Origin: Hypholoma sublateritium FD-334 SS-4
Lineage: Eukaryota; Basidiomycota; Agaricomycetes; Agaricales; Strophariaceae
Length of the DNA stretch: 64,000 nucleotides
Assembly (NCBI GenBank): GCA_000827495.1
Contig: KN817519.1
Location: forward strand, 512,462-576,461
Direction of reading: 5' to 3'
The translations under genes and the position numbers were made by a program. Under the pieces are notes generated by a model. It was given only the letters and a program-made list of their open reading frames with translations. It was not told the DNA's origin and ran no database searches. Numbering within the stretch: position 1 is the first letter of the stretch; each line of letters opens with the position of its first letter. Below, in pieces: positions 12,377-23,548 of the stretch.

Positions 12377-14752
12377 ATGAGAAAGGGTACTACTGGCAAG
12401 GAACCGATGGCTGTTACCTCTTCTCTAAATAGCATCCATATTTCTCCACGCACACCAAAAACTCCCCGAGCGACCATGGGCACTGGAGACGAGGATGACG
12501 TAGAACTTGAGCTTCTTAATGAGGAGGAGAGGGTCCAGTCGGCGCGAGACTTTGGATATGCTGGAAATGGCTCATCAGCCGAGGAGCATGAGGATATATC
12601 GAAAAGGCCTATATCTCCTAAAGACAAACGGAACATGGTCTTATTATGTGTATTGTGTATGTCGATCTCTTAAATGCCCTGAATACGCTAGGTAACTTAC
12701 TTTGGACTTAGATTTGTTGCAGGGCATCCCAGTACGTGTCATTTGAATCAGTCACGCTGGATAGACTAATGGTCAATTACATTAGCTAGGGCTGGCTCTC
12801 GGTATGTTTTTCAGATTCTTTTATGCTGAATTCAATCTTGACGAAAGGCGTTAGGATCCGTTCCATTTCTCCTCAAGGAACATTTATCCTACTCTCAACT
12901 GGGAACCTTTGCTTTGTCAAGCTATCCTTATTCTCTCAAATTACTATGGTCTCCAATTGTAGATTCCCTTTTCTTCAAGTCATTTGGTCGCCGTAAATCA
13001 TGGATTGTTCCAATGCAATTGATTGTGGGCTCTCTGATGTTATACATCTCGTTAAATGTCAAGAGATTGATGGAGGATGTCAGCATTCCCTTTTTTACGC
13101 CCTCGTTCATGATTTGACTTGGTTCTTAGCCGGCAAATAATGTCGCAGAATTGACAACTATCTTTACCATGCTTGTTACCTTTTCTGCCACCCAAGGTGT
13201 GTTTCTGTTACAACAGGTTTTGTGTTACACCGATCAATAATCCACCCTTCAGACATTGCTGTAGATGGTAGTTGCATTTCGTCGTCAAAATTCATTGTCG
13301 TGCTCAAATAGTTACCTCCAGGATGGGCATTGACACTCCTTTCTCAGGACTGTCTTTCTTACGCATCAACTTGTCAGACCATCGGACTCAACACAGGTTT
13401 CTTCGCCTCATTCACTGTATTTCTCGCATTCAACAGTGAGGCCTTTGCGTAAGTGCACTTTGAAATTTGAAATTTCCTGGCTAACTTGTCGCCAGGGCGA
13501 AATGGGGTGTGCCCCATCTCACATTAGAAGGATATCTCCGATTTTGGAGTATAATGTGCTTCATTATCACTATATGGCTTGTTATATTCAAGAAAGAGGT
13601 CTGAAGATCATTACTTCTAGGGGAGCCAGTACTGACAACTCATTTCTAGGATAAGGAACCAGCCAGCGAAGTAGATATGAGCATCAAAGCTGTATATAAA
13701 ACTATTTGGACCATTTGCCAACTGAAACGTAATTCCTTTAATGTGTACACTTGCATAATTACTGATTCCTTTTGACAGATGTCCAACTCCTTATTGTAGT
13801 GCATTTACTCGCAAAAGTTGGATTTGCAGCTAATGACGCGGCGACTGGACTGAAGCTTGTCGAAAAAGGTTTCAAACGAGAAGATCTAGCCCTCGTGGTT
13901 CTTATTGATTTCCCCTTCCAAATCATGGGTGGTTGGCTAGCAGCGAAGTGGTCTCGAGGTGACCGCCCTCTTCGCCCTTGGATCCATGCTTTCTGGCCTC
14001 GGCTTATCTTTGCCTTGATCGCTACACTGATTGTGTACTGGTTCCCCAAACCACCAATTTCAACGGGTTTCTTCATTATGCTCATTCTACACACTGTTCT
14101 TTCTTCGTTTGCATCGTAAGTCTATCAACCTTCCCGTCGACATTTGCTCATTTCTGCTCAAATTAGGACTGTTCAATTCGTTGGTATCTCTGCATTCCAT
14201 ACCCGGGTTTCTGATCCACTGATTGGAGGAACCTATATGACGGTATTTGCCTTCGTCGTCCTTTTTCCTTGTTTATTGACACTGTTGTAAGCTTTTGAAC
14301 ACATTTACCAATATGGGTGGTACATGGCCTAAGTGGTTCGTTTTGAAAGGTGCGAAAAATCAGTCTGAAATCGTGTCCATTCTGACGTGTTTTAGGCATC
14401 GATCTCTTCAGTGTTGCAACGTGTAAAGTCTCCGATGTAGCCGTCGACATCAAAGGTGTGTAGCAAGTTTTTGGAAATACAACTTACTGACGGCGCCATA
14501 GCCACAGAATGTATTTCTGACCACGGAAAGGCGGCATGCAAGGACATCAACGGCGTCTGTGTTACGGAAACGGATGGCTACTATATTGTCAGTGCCATTT
14601 GCATTGGCTTTGGAATCATCTTCCTCGTGGCATTTATTCTTCCAACTGCACGGAAGTTGCAAAGTAAGTCTACTATGCTCCACTCACTATTATATTCCCT
14701 CAACCTGTTCCCAGAACTCCCAACATCCGTTTGGCGGGTCAAAATGGATTAA
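12377..14752 (+). CDS. Acetyl-CoA transporter, SLC33A1/AT-1 family
   Basis: Multi-pass major-facilitator-type protein. Characterised relatives import acetyl-CoA into the endoplasmic reticulum or Golgi lumen for acetylation of proteins and glycans. Diagnostic stretches are VLYLLQGIPLGLALGSVPFLL, SSYPYSLKLLWSPIVDS, GRRKSWIVP, FSATQDIAVDGWAL, CQTIGLNTGFF, FAANDAATGLKLVEKGF, VGISAFHTRVSDPLIGGTYMTLLNTFTNMG and the C-terminal TDGYY..S. About 12 hydrophobic segments are visible. The hydrophilic N-terminus is Ser/Thr/Pro-rich with an acidic run (GDEDDVELELLNEEE). The start chosen is the first in-frame ATG; an upstream exon cannot be excluded. Two coding exons in the first helix are tiny, 12712-12731 (20 nt) and 12786-12801 (16 nt). 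The gene ends at TAA 14750-14752, 239 bp before the GYF gene. Confidence 0.92.
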
Positions 14753-14882
14753 TTACCTGTTTATAGCTTCGTAATGATTTGTTGAGGAGTACAGTAATAC
14801 ATTGCAGTTTGGCGCCAAGCGGACACTAGGGACTGACCTGAACTGACCCTAAAGTTAAAGTTCCCACGCCCCAAATATTTTC

Positions 14883-14888
14883 CACGTG
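14883..14888. promoter_or_regulatory. CACGTG E-box upstream of GYF gene
   Basis: A CACGTG palindrome lies about 104 bp before the ATG of the GYF-domain gene. Assignment as a bHLH site rests on the motif and on its repeated occurrence in other promoters of this window. Confidence 0.35.
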
Positions 14889-14991
14889 TAGAACCAGCGG
14901 CGCTTGTACTAAATCCACATTTTTTCGGAATTTCTACACATCTCGCATCTCTTAGTAGAACGTATAATTCATACCTCTGCAATCTATTAAA

Positions 14992-17900
14992 ATGTCCGCT
15001 ACTACTATGCACTTTGGTCCGGAATGGATGCGCACCAAGCACCAGCCTTTGTCGCGATCGCAGCCTCCTCCCTCGCCGCCCCCGAACAATTCTGGCGTAT
15101 CCACCTATTCCGCCCTTGTTTCCGCCACTCCTCCTGCGTCGTCCGAAACCAGCGACTATGCACACCCCTTCCGATATTCTAAAGACGAATTAATTCGCAT
15201 CTACCAGGAAGGCGGGGGCAAAGGTGGCCTGGGCTTGGAGGTGGAGCGATGGGAGGGAGTAGTACGTGAAGCAGGAGCCGAACCCATAGCGCTGCGCGAA
15301 ATGACTGAAGCCGAGAAGAAAGTGCGTTTCTGTTATCTATCGAGCCCCATAGCTCGCATGCTCATGCACGTTCAGATTTTTGCAGGGCCATTGAATTCCG
15401 ATCTCCGTCGCCGTCCCAGTCAGTCTACGGACTTCTTGTCGCCTCTCAATACATCAGCTTTAGAGCGTCCTAGGCTGACGCACAGCACTTCGTCTACTGC
15501 AAATAGCCCTTTAAGGGAACGCTTCGGGGCGCTTAAGCGTCGAGACAGCGGTCCCATCGGATCGTCAGGTAGGTCTCTTGTCTGAGAACATACTTCTTCT
15601 TTCCCCTCATCGCTAATAATACCATGTCTGACATTGTAGATACCATCTTACCGACTCTTCCGCGCAAACCGTCGCTTTCGTCTTTGCAGGGTCCGGCCCT
15701 CTCTCCCCGCGACATGTCGCCTCGCACACGCGTCGGATATACGTCCAACTTCGACGGCGTTCTCAACAATGGCGAATCTTGGACTTCCCGTCGTCGTATC
15801 GCAGAGGCTTCGATGAAAACTGCTGGTGCTGCCCCAGGTCGTGACACCGGTGATAACCCGTCGAATAAGCCGTCTGGAATACGCGAGGAAAAGGAGGACG
15901 AGCAAGATCCTGGTTCACAGTCCCTCCATTCACAGCCCCTCCAAACAGATAATCAAAACTTTTTCACTTCCTCTTCCCCTCGCCTACACACAGAAGAACC
16001 TCGACAGTATGAAACGGCTGGAGGAGGATTGGATCACACCAGTAGCGTGTCGCAACCTGGATCTTTTGGTTTGAACGGGGCTTCCAACCCTACTCAGTCT
16101 CTGAATAACCATGTCGGAGTTGGTCCTCCGCCTGGTTTGGTTGACTTGGCGGCTGTTGAATGGTCGTATAAAGATCCGTCGGGGCAGATTCAAGGTGCGC
16201 TCTGCTTTATTCTGAACTAACATTGTTTAACCTTGCTGGTCTTCAGGTCCTTTCCGTGCTGATTTAATGCAGAAATGGTACAACGATGGTTATTTCTCTT
16301 CTGATCTCCCTATGAGGAGAGTCTTATATGACACTCATTGGACAACTGTCGAAAAGCTCAAACAGAGGGCCAATGGGGAGAACATATTCCTTTCTCCTTT
16401 ACTCGCTCCCATTCCAACTAGCAATCGCGAGAATGGATCCCCTATGCAATCCTACCCGACATTGGATAATGTTTTCAATGAACCCTACCAACCCTCGCCC
16501 ATCCGAACTTTGCGTACGTCCACCTTCGAGTCTTACTTGGGGGGTGGATCTTTACCCTCCGACTCTCCATCCTCGTCCGTTGGCGCTTCTCATTTCGGAA
16601 ATCCTTCTCCCGATCCTGGCGCATTCGGTGGAAGGGATGTTAAGCCGTATTTTGGAAACGAGCACCTTGCACCACGCTTACCAAACTTCGGTCCACAAGA
16701 TCATGTCGCACCTTTCCCTGACAGAAGGCCAATAGGACACGAGTATCCCATCGCCGGAATCAACCTTCAACAGCAAGGCCCAGCCTTTGGAAATTTTACG
16801 TCGGATCGTGATCCAAACTTCAATGGATATATGTACAACCCGGCGCAGGTTTCTCATGATCAATGGATGATGGGCTCAAATAACATCCCAGCGTCTATGT
16901 ACGCTGGTGGGCGAGAGCACTCAGGTCGGTTTTCTTACAGCTTCCTTCAAAGCATTCATTCCTGACATTAATCAAGGTCGTGTCGAGAACCATCATCATG
17001 ATCCCGCTGTCAGAGCGTTCAATCCAGGTGCTATATATACCAACGAAAATCTAGGAGCGTTCAATGGATCGACTGAAGTGCATCATGGCTATGGTCAATA
17101 CGATGTTGCCAGTCAGCCTGCATTCCAGAATGAGGAAGAACTATTGGCACCCCTTGTCAGAGATCTTGAGGATATTAACCCTCAATCCAATACATTCACC
17201 GGGTTCCGAAACCTGAACATCGATTCCACTCCTTCCAAATCTCCGCAAACCTCTAATGCCAGCTTCCCTCCTGCTCCTATCCAATCTCCGTGGAAAACAT
17301 CGTCCGGTCTGTCGACTTCATCTCTCCCCACTGTTGCGTCGCCAGCCTCAATATCTTCGTGGAACCCGGAACCAAGCCCCATCGCCACCTCAGAACACAA
17401 AGACCCTGTAGTTGCGGCCCCTTCACCAAATAATACGGATGGTCTTCGCAACGGTGTTGTGCCTAAGAGCTATTTGGAGGTGTCTCCCGAACCACAAATC
17501 CCTGTGAAGACTCAAAAGAAGGTGGCCTCTCCTGCAACAAAGAAGGTGCATCCTAGGGATACGTCGGATGCAGCTCCCTTATCTGAAACTTCTCCCCCTC
17601 AATCAACCCAAGGCGCCGCCAAAGCCATTCCCGTCACCACATTGGCACCTCAGGAGTCCGCCGCCGCCCCCGCAGCTCCAAAAACTGCCTGGGCAAAGGA
17701 AGAAGAAGCAATCAAGAAGAAGGCCACAGTGCCATCGATCAGCTTGCGTGAAATCCAGGAGGCTGAAGCGAAGAAGCTGGAATCGCGCAAAGCCGCAGAG
17801 CGCGAGAAGGAGAAAATGGTGCGCGTGTCGACAATTGTGGAGAGCAAGGAAGACATTCAACCTTTCACGGCCTCCTGGGGGCTTCCAACGTCTCAGACCG

Positions 17901-18813
17901 GATCGCGCGGTAGTGTTCCCGTTCGAGAGACCACTACGCCTGCAGCTCAGACTCCAATAGCGGCCCCTGTGTGGACGACGCCTGTCAAGCAACCCACGGC
18001 CAAGAAGTCCATGAAGGAGATCCAAGAGGAAGAAGAGAGTCGCAAAAAGTTTGCCGCGAAGGAAGTTGCATCAGCACAAGCTGCCGCTAAACGAGGTTAT
18101 GCTGAGAGCACCACTAAGGTTTGTGCGAACGCGCAATGGTCATGGTGTCGGACTTATCTGATCGCAAAATAGGTTGCCGGCCCTCCACCACCAACCGCCG
18201 CTAACAATGTCTGGACTACGGTAGGTCCAAGCGGAAAGACATCTTCTCCTGCCGTGGCGTCGCCTGTTCGCACTGTTGCTCAAGTGGCTGTCACCCCCAC
18301 CATAACGGCGCTCTCTCGAGCATCGAGTTCACCCGTGCCAAGGAACATGGTAAATTCTGCGTTGAAAACCAGACCAGCTATGACCAAGATAGAGGATGTG
18401 TCGGATACTCCATCTCATGACTTCTTGAAGTGGCTCAGCGACTCGCTGAAGGGACTCAATAACTCTGTCAATGGTAAGCTCTCGTTCATCATCATTATTG
18501 CACATATAATTGATCTGACAAATGTCTAGTCGAGGAGATAATATCTATGCTTTTGTCCTTCCCACTCGAGCCTGATTCCACGACGATGGAAATCATTTCG
18601 GATACAATTTATTCCAACAGCACAACCCTGGACGGAAGGCGCTTCGCTTCAGAATTCGTGGCCAAGAGAAAGACAGATGCCCGATCGAAATCTACCTCGG
18701 GCAAGGTCAAACCCATCTCCATCGCCGAGGTCGTCAAAGCATCGCCCAAAACGACCCAGCAAGAATGGGGCTTCAAGGTCGTCAACAAGAAGAAGAAGGG
18801 CGGTCGTTCATAA
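14992..18813 (+). CDS. GYF-domain protein (SMY2/GIGYF-like)
   Basis: Large, mostly disordered adaptor with one GYF domain, a module that binds proline-rich peptides. The domain is at about 16160-16390: EWSYKDPSGQIQGPF, DLMQKWYNDGYFSSDLPMRRV, split by an intron inside QIQ/GPF. The N-terminus carries a short conserved segment (FRYSKDELIRIYQEGG, then GLGLEVERWEGV) resembling the eIF4E-binding-like N-terminal region of GIGYF proteins. Later come Gln/Asn/Ser/Pro-rich sequence, then a charged helical region rich in Lys/Glu/Ala (SLREIQEAEAKK, MKEIQEEEE) and a C-terminal folded segment (HDFLKWLSDSLKGLN..VEEIISMLLSFP) ending in a Lys-rich tail. Relatives act in mRNA repression and decay or ER-Golgi functions. 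The start ATG is preceded by an A-rich context, and the stop TAA is 18811-18813. Confidence 0.9.
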
Positions 18814-19113
18814 GATCAAGTTGGTCCCCAAGTGTTGGCAGGATGTTGTTCAACTAGAATACTAATCATGTAATGGTGCTGAGGGTTGCAACTCACCTGT
18901 TGTATTGAATAATGCAGACAGAGTTATCATAATGAGAGCCGAGAAAGAGACAAAGCAGCAGCAATATATTGAAGTCCGGTTGGCGAAGAACCAGTAAATT
19001 TTGGAGAAATATATAGACCCATCATAGCATTTCAGGAAAAGCAGAGGACTAAAAGTAAGGAAGGGATTCGAGACAAGTTTGCTACATCAAGTGATACAAA
19101 CATCAGTGTAGAA

Positions 19114-20938
19114 TTAAGGTCGCCTGTAGCCACCAGTGGGTTCCACTATGTCGCGGCTGTTACGAGAAGGAACATAGTCCCTAGCGGCACGAGGAGGACC
19201 AGATGGAGGAGCAGCAGAACCAGAGACGTAACCATTCATTGGAGGATAGCCATCATATGGAGGGACGACTGGTCGAGGAGGACTTTCCGAACGACGCCTA
19301 TGAAGGAAAAGATTGCAAAAACTAAGTTTTGACATCTTGAAGAGGAACAATTCAAGCCTACCGATATCGCGCAGCAGGAGAATTTGCGTTCAAGCGCGGA
19401 TAATCCGCCGGTGGGTAGCGCGGTGGCGTGGCAGCGCGACCACGGTAATCAGGATAGTCACTGCATCAGTAATTAATATTTCTTTCCGACTTTTGCATGA
19501 GATGTGTTACCGTGGGGGAGCACGATCATAATCGTCTCTTACTCTCGGGGGCGTCCGCGGTCTAGGACCAGGAGGGCCAGCGTACGGTGGGTAGCGTTCG
19601 TTTGGGCGCCTCTCATAGCGATCATAGACTGGCGGCGGGGGCGGAGCACCATAGCCACGGTAGGGTACATCCGGTACGGGTGGTGGATACCTACCTCTAA
19701 AATCGGAAGGTGGGGGGAACCTGTCTCTGTCAACCACTGGTGGCGGGGGCGGCCTTCTGAATTCGTCGTAGTCACGGGCACGAGCGCCAGCAGGTGGAGG
19801 GGCATAGTCTCGATATTCCCGAGGTGAAGGGGGTCTGCGCATGTCCCGCACTGCAGGGGGTGGAGGATAGTCATAGCGACTGTCCCGTGGCGGAAGCCGG
19901 GGAGGGAAATCATCTCGCGGGTGCCCATTGCGACCTGGATGCCCATTATAGTCTCGTTGAATACGATCAATCAGAGGAGGTTCATAATTTGGCCGGCGAT
20001 GGGTCGATCTAGGAAATTAAGCACATAATCGGATTTATTTGATCACATTCACTCACGGTCCTGTGTTGTTGGGGCATTCTCTGCAATGGGTTCAGTCAGA
20101 TGCATGGCTCAGCCAGACGAAATTTTACATACCTTGCCCAATGTCCCATCTGAGCGCATTTGAAACAAGCGCCGGGGTCACCAGCAAATTTAGCCGTTCT
20201 GCCACCGCCATGGGAAAGCTCGACACGAATTTTGTTGCCCATGAAGTAACCTTCATGATATTTCGCTACGCTTTCCTCTGCTGCCTCCCTGGTGTCAAAT
20301 TCCTGATTCCGAGGCATTGATAAACATCAGCTGGTCATAAGTTCGTCAACGTACAACAAAGCCATAACCAACTCTGTAGAAACATGAGAGAGTAGCAGAT
20401 ATAACCAGATATGACAACGTACTTCAGTTCGATGTTGACTATGCTGCCAATTTTTCCGAAGCAACTTTGCAGATCTTCTTGGCGAGTATGTTCAGGAAGA
20501 CCACCAATGTAGACTTTATTCGGCTGCACAGCAGAAGGTAAACACCAGTCGACAGAAGAAATCAGAAGAATGAGGTGAAGCACAGAGCAGAGAAGTCTCC
20601 TATAAGACCACAGAAGGTGTAAAGAGGGGAGCTCAAGAGCATGCAGGCTCGCATTGCAATACCAAACCCAGAAAAGAGGCCAAAATAAGGAAGCAAAGGG
20701 CAGACAGAAATGACCTAAGCACCTTAACCTGCTTTTCGCGGAATGCTTCATTGTCGCTTACACTGGAACCATGAGGATAGTCTGGATTTTCAGAGTCCTG
20801 ACCGCCGTTGCGGTCACCGACAGCCAGAGGAGCACCGGTGGATTGAGGATCGCCTGGAGTGCCCATTATTTGATCTTCTTGAGGACCCCAGTTGTCGGGT
20901 GGTATCGCAGAATCGTCGCCTGCATTTGTGGCAGCCAT
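19114..20938 (-). CDS. RNA-binding protein with RRM, CCHC zinc knuckle and Arg/Pro/Tyr-rich tail
   Basis: ATG at 20938 opens an acidic, Gly/Asp-rich leader. An RRM follows with RNP2 KVYIGGL and RNP1 VGYGFV, continuing EFDTREAAEESVAKY and IRVELS. A zinc knuckle CFKCAQMGHWARECP comes next. The rest (about 20030-19114) is a low-complexity tail with repeated RDY, YPP, RRPPPPP and PPR motifs and a few RS pairs, ending GGYRRP. This layout resembles SR-type splicing factors with a knuckle, such as the SRSF7/RSZ group, but the tail is poor in RS dipeptides, so a role in splicing or mRNP assembly is inferred. RNP1 sits on a 19-nt exon (20355-20373) and the end of the knuckle on a 24-nt exon (20057-20080). 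It is convergent with the GYF gene, 300 bp apart. Confidence 0.88.
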
Positions 20939-21025
20939 GGAGGAAGAGGTAAATCACAGCGGCCAATCCTAAACACGAAAACTGACAACATAACCATTTT
21001 CAATCTCCGCGCCAACATACTGCTT

Positions 21026-21033
21026 TCACGTGA
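21026..21033. promoter_or_regulatory. TCACGTGA palindrome upstream of RNA-binding protein gene
   Basis: Perfect 8-bp palindrome with a CACGTG core, 88 bp upstream of the ATG at 20938. It is identical to the one in the SUB2 promoter at 7153-7160. Confidence 0.4.
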
Positions 21034-21986
21034 TGTCCTTGTGATCTGACCTCGGTGGCGCGCGCCTTGCTGCGGCACTGCCAGACAAGTCGGTCACTGA
21101 AGTTCGCCATCCTCCGTTATCAATTTATGCTACCCAGTTGCTTTTTTCCTCCAACCTTCACCTACCCCTGCTCATCATCATTCCAGGACGCAGCCACGAA
21201 TTGGCTCTGGGACGGGATTTGGTTCACAACGTTGGTCTGCTATTCCCCTTTGTGCGATCACTCAATCGCGCGATTCAACAAACAGGGCACACGGATCCAG
21301 GCAAGCGAGATGTGCAATGGGCCGTAGAATAAGGCGGCACTCTGCGGCGACGTGCTCAGTATTCGGCAGGTGAGCGCCACGGATCTCGATATCAGCAAGA
21401 TTGCATGCTGCGCCGCGGCTTTTCAAGCAGGTGCATTTCACGCGTGCTTTGCAGCTGATCGCGCCGTCGTTCTTTAGCAATGCCAACATTGCGAAGTTTC
21501 GCACACATACATAGAGGATGCGTGCTCCGCTCAGCGCCCAGCGGCAACTAAGAGTGCGCAGTTTTCAGGCGTTTGTATGGGCAGCTGAGCGCTACAGGCG
21601 CTTGGTAAATATGTTCATATCGTTTCTGTTTCACATGTGCACCTTCCGCTGCTTGGATTTATGGTCGCCGATTGTTGCAGGGGTACAGGATGGAGTATAT
21701 GCTACGTGAGTGGCATGCCCATCGACGCTGCGGCGCGCGGCACATCTGGCTCAGTCGGAATCAGTGGCAATAGCACGCCAGTGCAGCCATATTTTCGGCA
21801 TGTCGGGCGCGATCCCTACTGCCGATACCAGTGCTCGCACGGGGCGGGAGGTGTCGCAGGATCACAATGCTGTATGTTCTTAAATAGTAAATTGTGTACA
21901 CTACTTCTACTTGAGTACTGGACGATTGCGAAAGGGGACACCGAAATCATATTCAGGTGGCATTGGCGCATGCGTGTAAATTGAGT

Positions 21987-21999
21987 TGTCGGAAAAATC
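21987..21999 (+). repeat. Left arm of a 13-bp inverted repeat
   Basis: TGTCGGAAAAATC here is the exact reverse complement of GATTTTTCCGACA at 23215-23227. The arms are about 1.2 kb apart and flank the N-containing tract. This could be the remains of terminal inverted repeats of a DNA transposon. No transposase is visible and no clean target-site duplication was found, so the identification is tentative. Confidence 0.4.
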
Positions 22000-22437
22000 A
22001 AGAAAAATATATATGAGCCGATATGTCTCTATATGTGCCTAATAGACCGTAAGTTTTTCCGGCCTCTGATCAAAGGCAGAAGGCTTCTATAAGTTGTGTA
22101 AGCCTTAAATGGACGTATCAGTGGGACATGTAATTATAATGCACAATTTGTATGATCTAATGATCCACTACTGAGAAGGTGTATTAGACGTGATTCACTG
22201 TGCCGGCGCTCTCAGTCCCCTCTGTAGACCTCTTCAATATTTTCATTGCCATATTTGCGTATTATTNACACTGGACATACGGAATGCTGAATTCNTCTTA
22301 TTAAATGTACTATATACAATTTATAGTACACGATTTGTACACGATCGCTATCTATTTCCATCCCGGTTCCACTGAACTGTTTTCTCCACCCCTAAATCCG
22401 TATACGTTTAATATAAAATCATTCCTCGCAGGTAGGT

Positions 22438-22465
22438 ATGCCAAACGAAGACTTACCNGACAGTG
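22438..22465 (+). repeat. Degenerate direct repeat, copy 1
   Basis: ATGCCAAACGAAGACTTACC followed by NGACAGTG. It aligns with copy 2 at 23204-23230, sharing ATGCCAA, an imperfect middle and CCGACAGTG (N for C-G position). Copy 2 contains the right arm of the 13-bp inverted repeat, so this is an internal, more diverged copy of the same end sequence. Confidence 0.4.
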
Positions 22466-23203
22466 ATTGCCCCGAGAGCTAATCTTGAATTAGATGACGC
22501 CCACCTCTCCTAAGTAACTGGGCGCACTTCGAACCATACAATAAGTAGAATTGTAAAATATTGGCAAAGCTCACCTGTCCCCNAAGCACACTCTGACGCA
22601 AGGCAAACGTCCTGACTAGAAAGGTTCAAATCCAGTTAGACCACCACTGACAGGACCGATGATCTTTGACCAACCTATGTTCATTGAATGCCTGTAGTCA
22701 AGAGTCAATCCAGGAATCTATTGACGGCAGGAGCTCTAAAATCGAATCTTAGTTCCACTTGTGATAGTGGCATTGTGGTGAACAATAGAGTGAGTTGGGG
22801 CGTAACTTAGCGGATGTCCCTTCATTTATATGTCGTGCAGATGTTTGTGGATTGTTTGTGGAGTCGCCCCACTTCAACCAACGGTAGTGTTACGCATCAA
22901 ACCAAGGCTACGGGACTGTGGAGCCGTAAAATATATGAGGAGAGCTGCCATACCAATACCTGTATTTGTTNTTATAGCTTATAGACTATGTGCACATCTT
23001 AGTGGATTATAAAACATATTAGAGATTACTTTGAAGNGACACGGCCTTGTGAGGTTCTGATCAGTCCACACACGGAAACTTATTTGCACTTGTCGTACGT
23101 ATCGACACTTAGCGTGAGGTGACAGGACCTGATACTGTAATGATACGTTCAGCTGGGGAAGCTGATATGTACATATAAGACCGTCAGCGTCGCAAGTACT
23201 GAT

Positions 23204-23230
23204 ATGCCAACGGAGATTTTTCCGACAGTG
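23204..23230 (+). repeat. Degenerate direct repeat, copy 2, with right arm of inverted repeat
   Basis: Contains ATGCCAACGGA then GATTTTTCCGACAGTG. Positions 23215-23227 pair with 21987-21999 in inverted orientation, and the whole unit matches 22438-22465 in direct orientation. Such a mix fits nested or rearranged copies of one element end. Confidence 0.4.
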
Positions 23231-23548
23231 GCATTACACTAGAGTCAGACAGGCATATCTTTTGTGAAGACTCTTGCAAGGTTGGTGTAGCAAGGGCACG
23301 CGACTTCGACGGCGCGACAATTGGTGGGGACTCCTCGCTTGCTCCTCACATCTCCCAAACTTGGCCCCCCTTTCTGAACACATCTTGACTCGGAGGGGCC
23401 ACTTCTGACTTCCTTAGCGCGTCCTGTGATGTCGACATCATGCAGTGTGAGAATAGTGAGTCATATGAGTCGGACTTGGATTGGGCCATTTGGCACCTGG
23501 CTTGTGAAAAATTCATGGATTATCGTTATCTCTACCTTTCTGTGAAAT

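Larger units (their letters stand above)
21034..23548. other. Gene-free tract with ambiguous bases and decayed repeats
   Basis: The longest stretch without a supported gene. Open frames are short and match nothing I recognise. All six N positions of the window lie between 22267 and 23037 (22267, 22295, 22458, 22583, 22971, 23037), hinting at assembly or base-calling trouble. The tract includes short direct and inverted repeats listed separately. The last few hundred bases should hold the promoter of the oxygenase-like gene at 23549. Confidence 0.6.

Noticed and set aside
22623..22633. GGTTCAAATCC, identical to a tRNA/SINE B-box
   Set aside because: No matching T-stem pairing, no convincing A-box at the right distance and no cloverleaf on either strand. 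Kept only as a hint of repeat-derived DNA.
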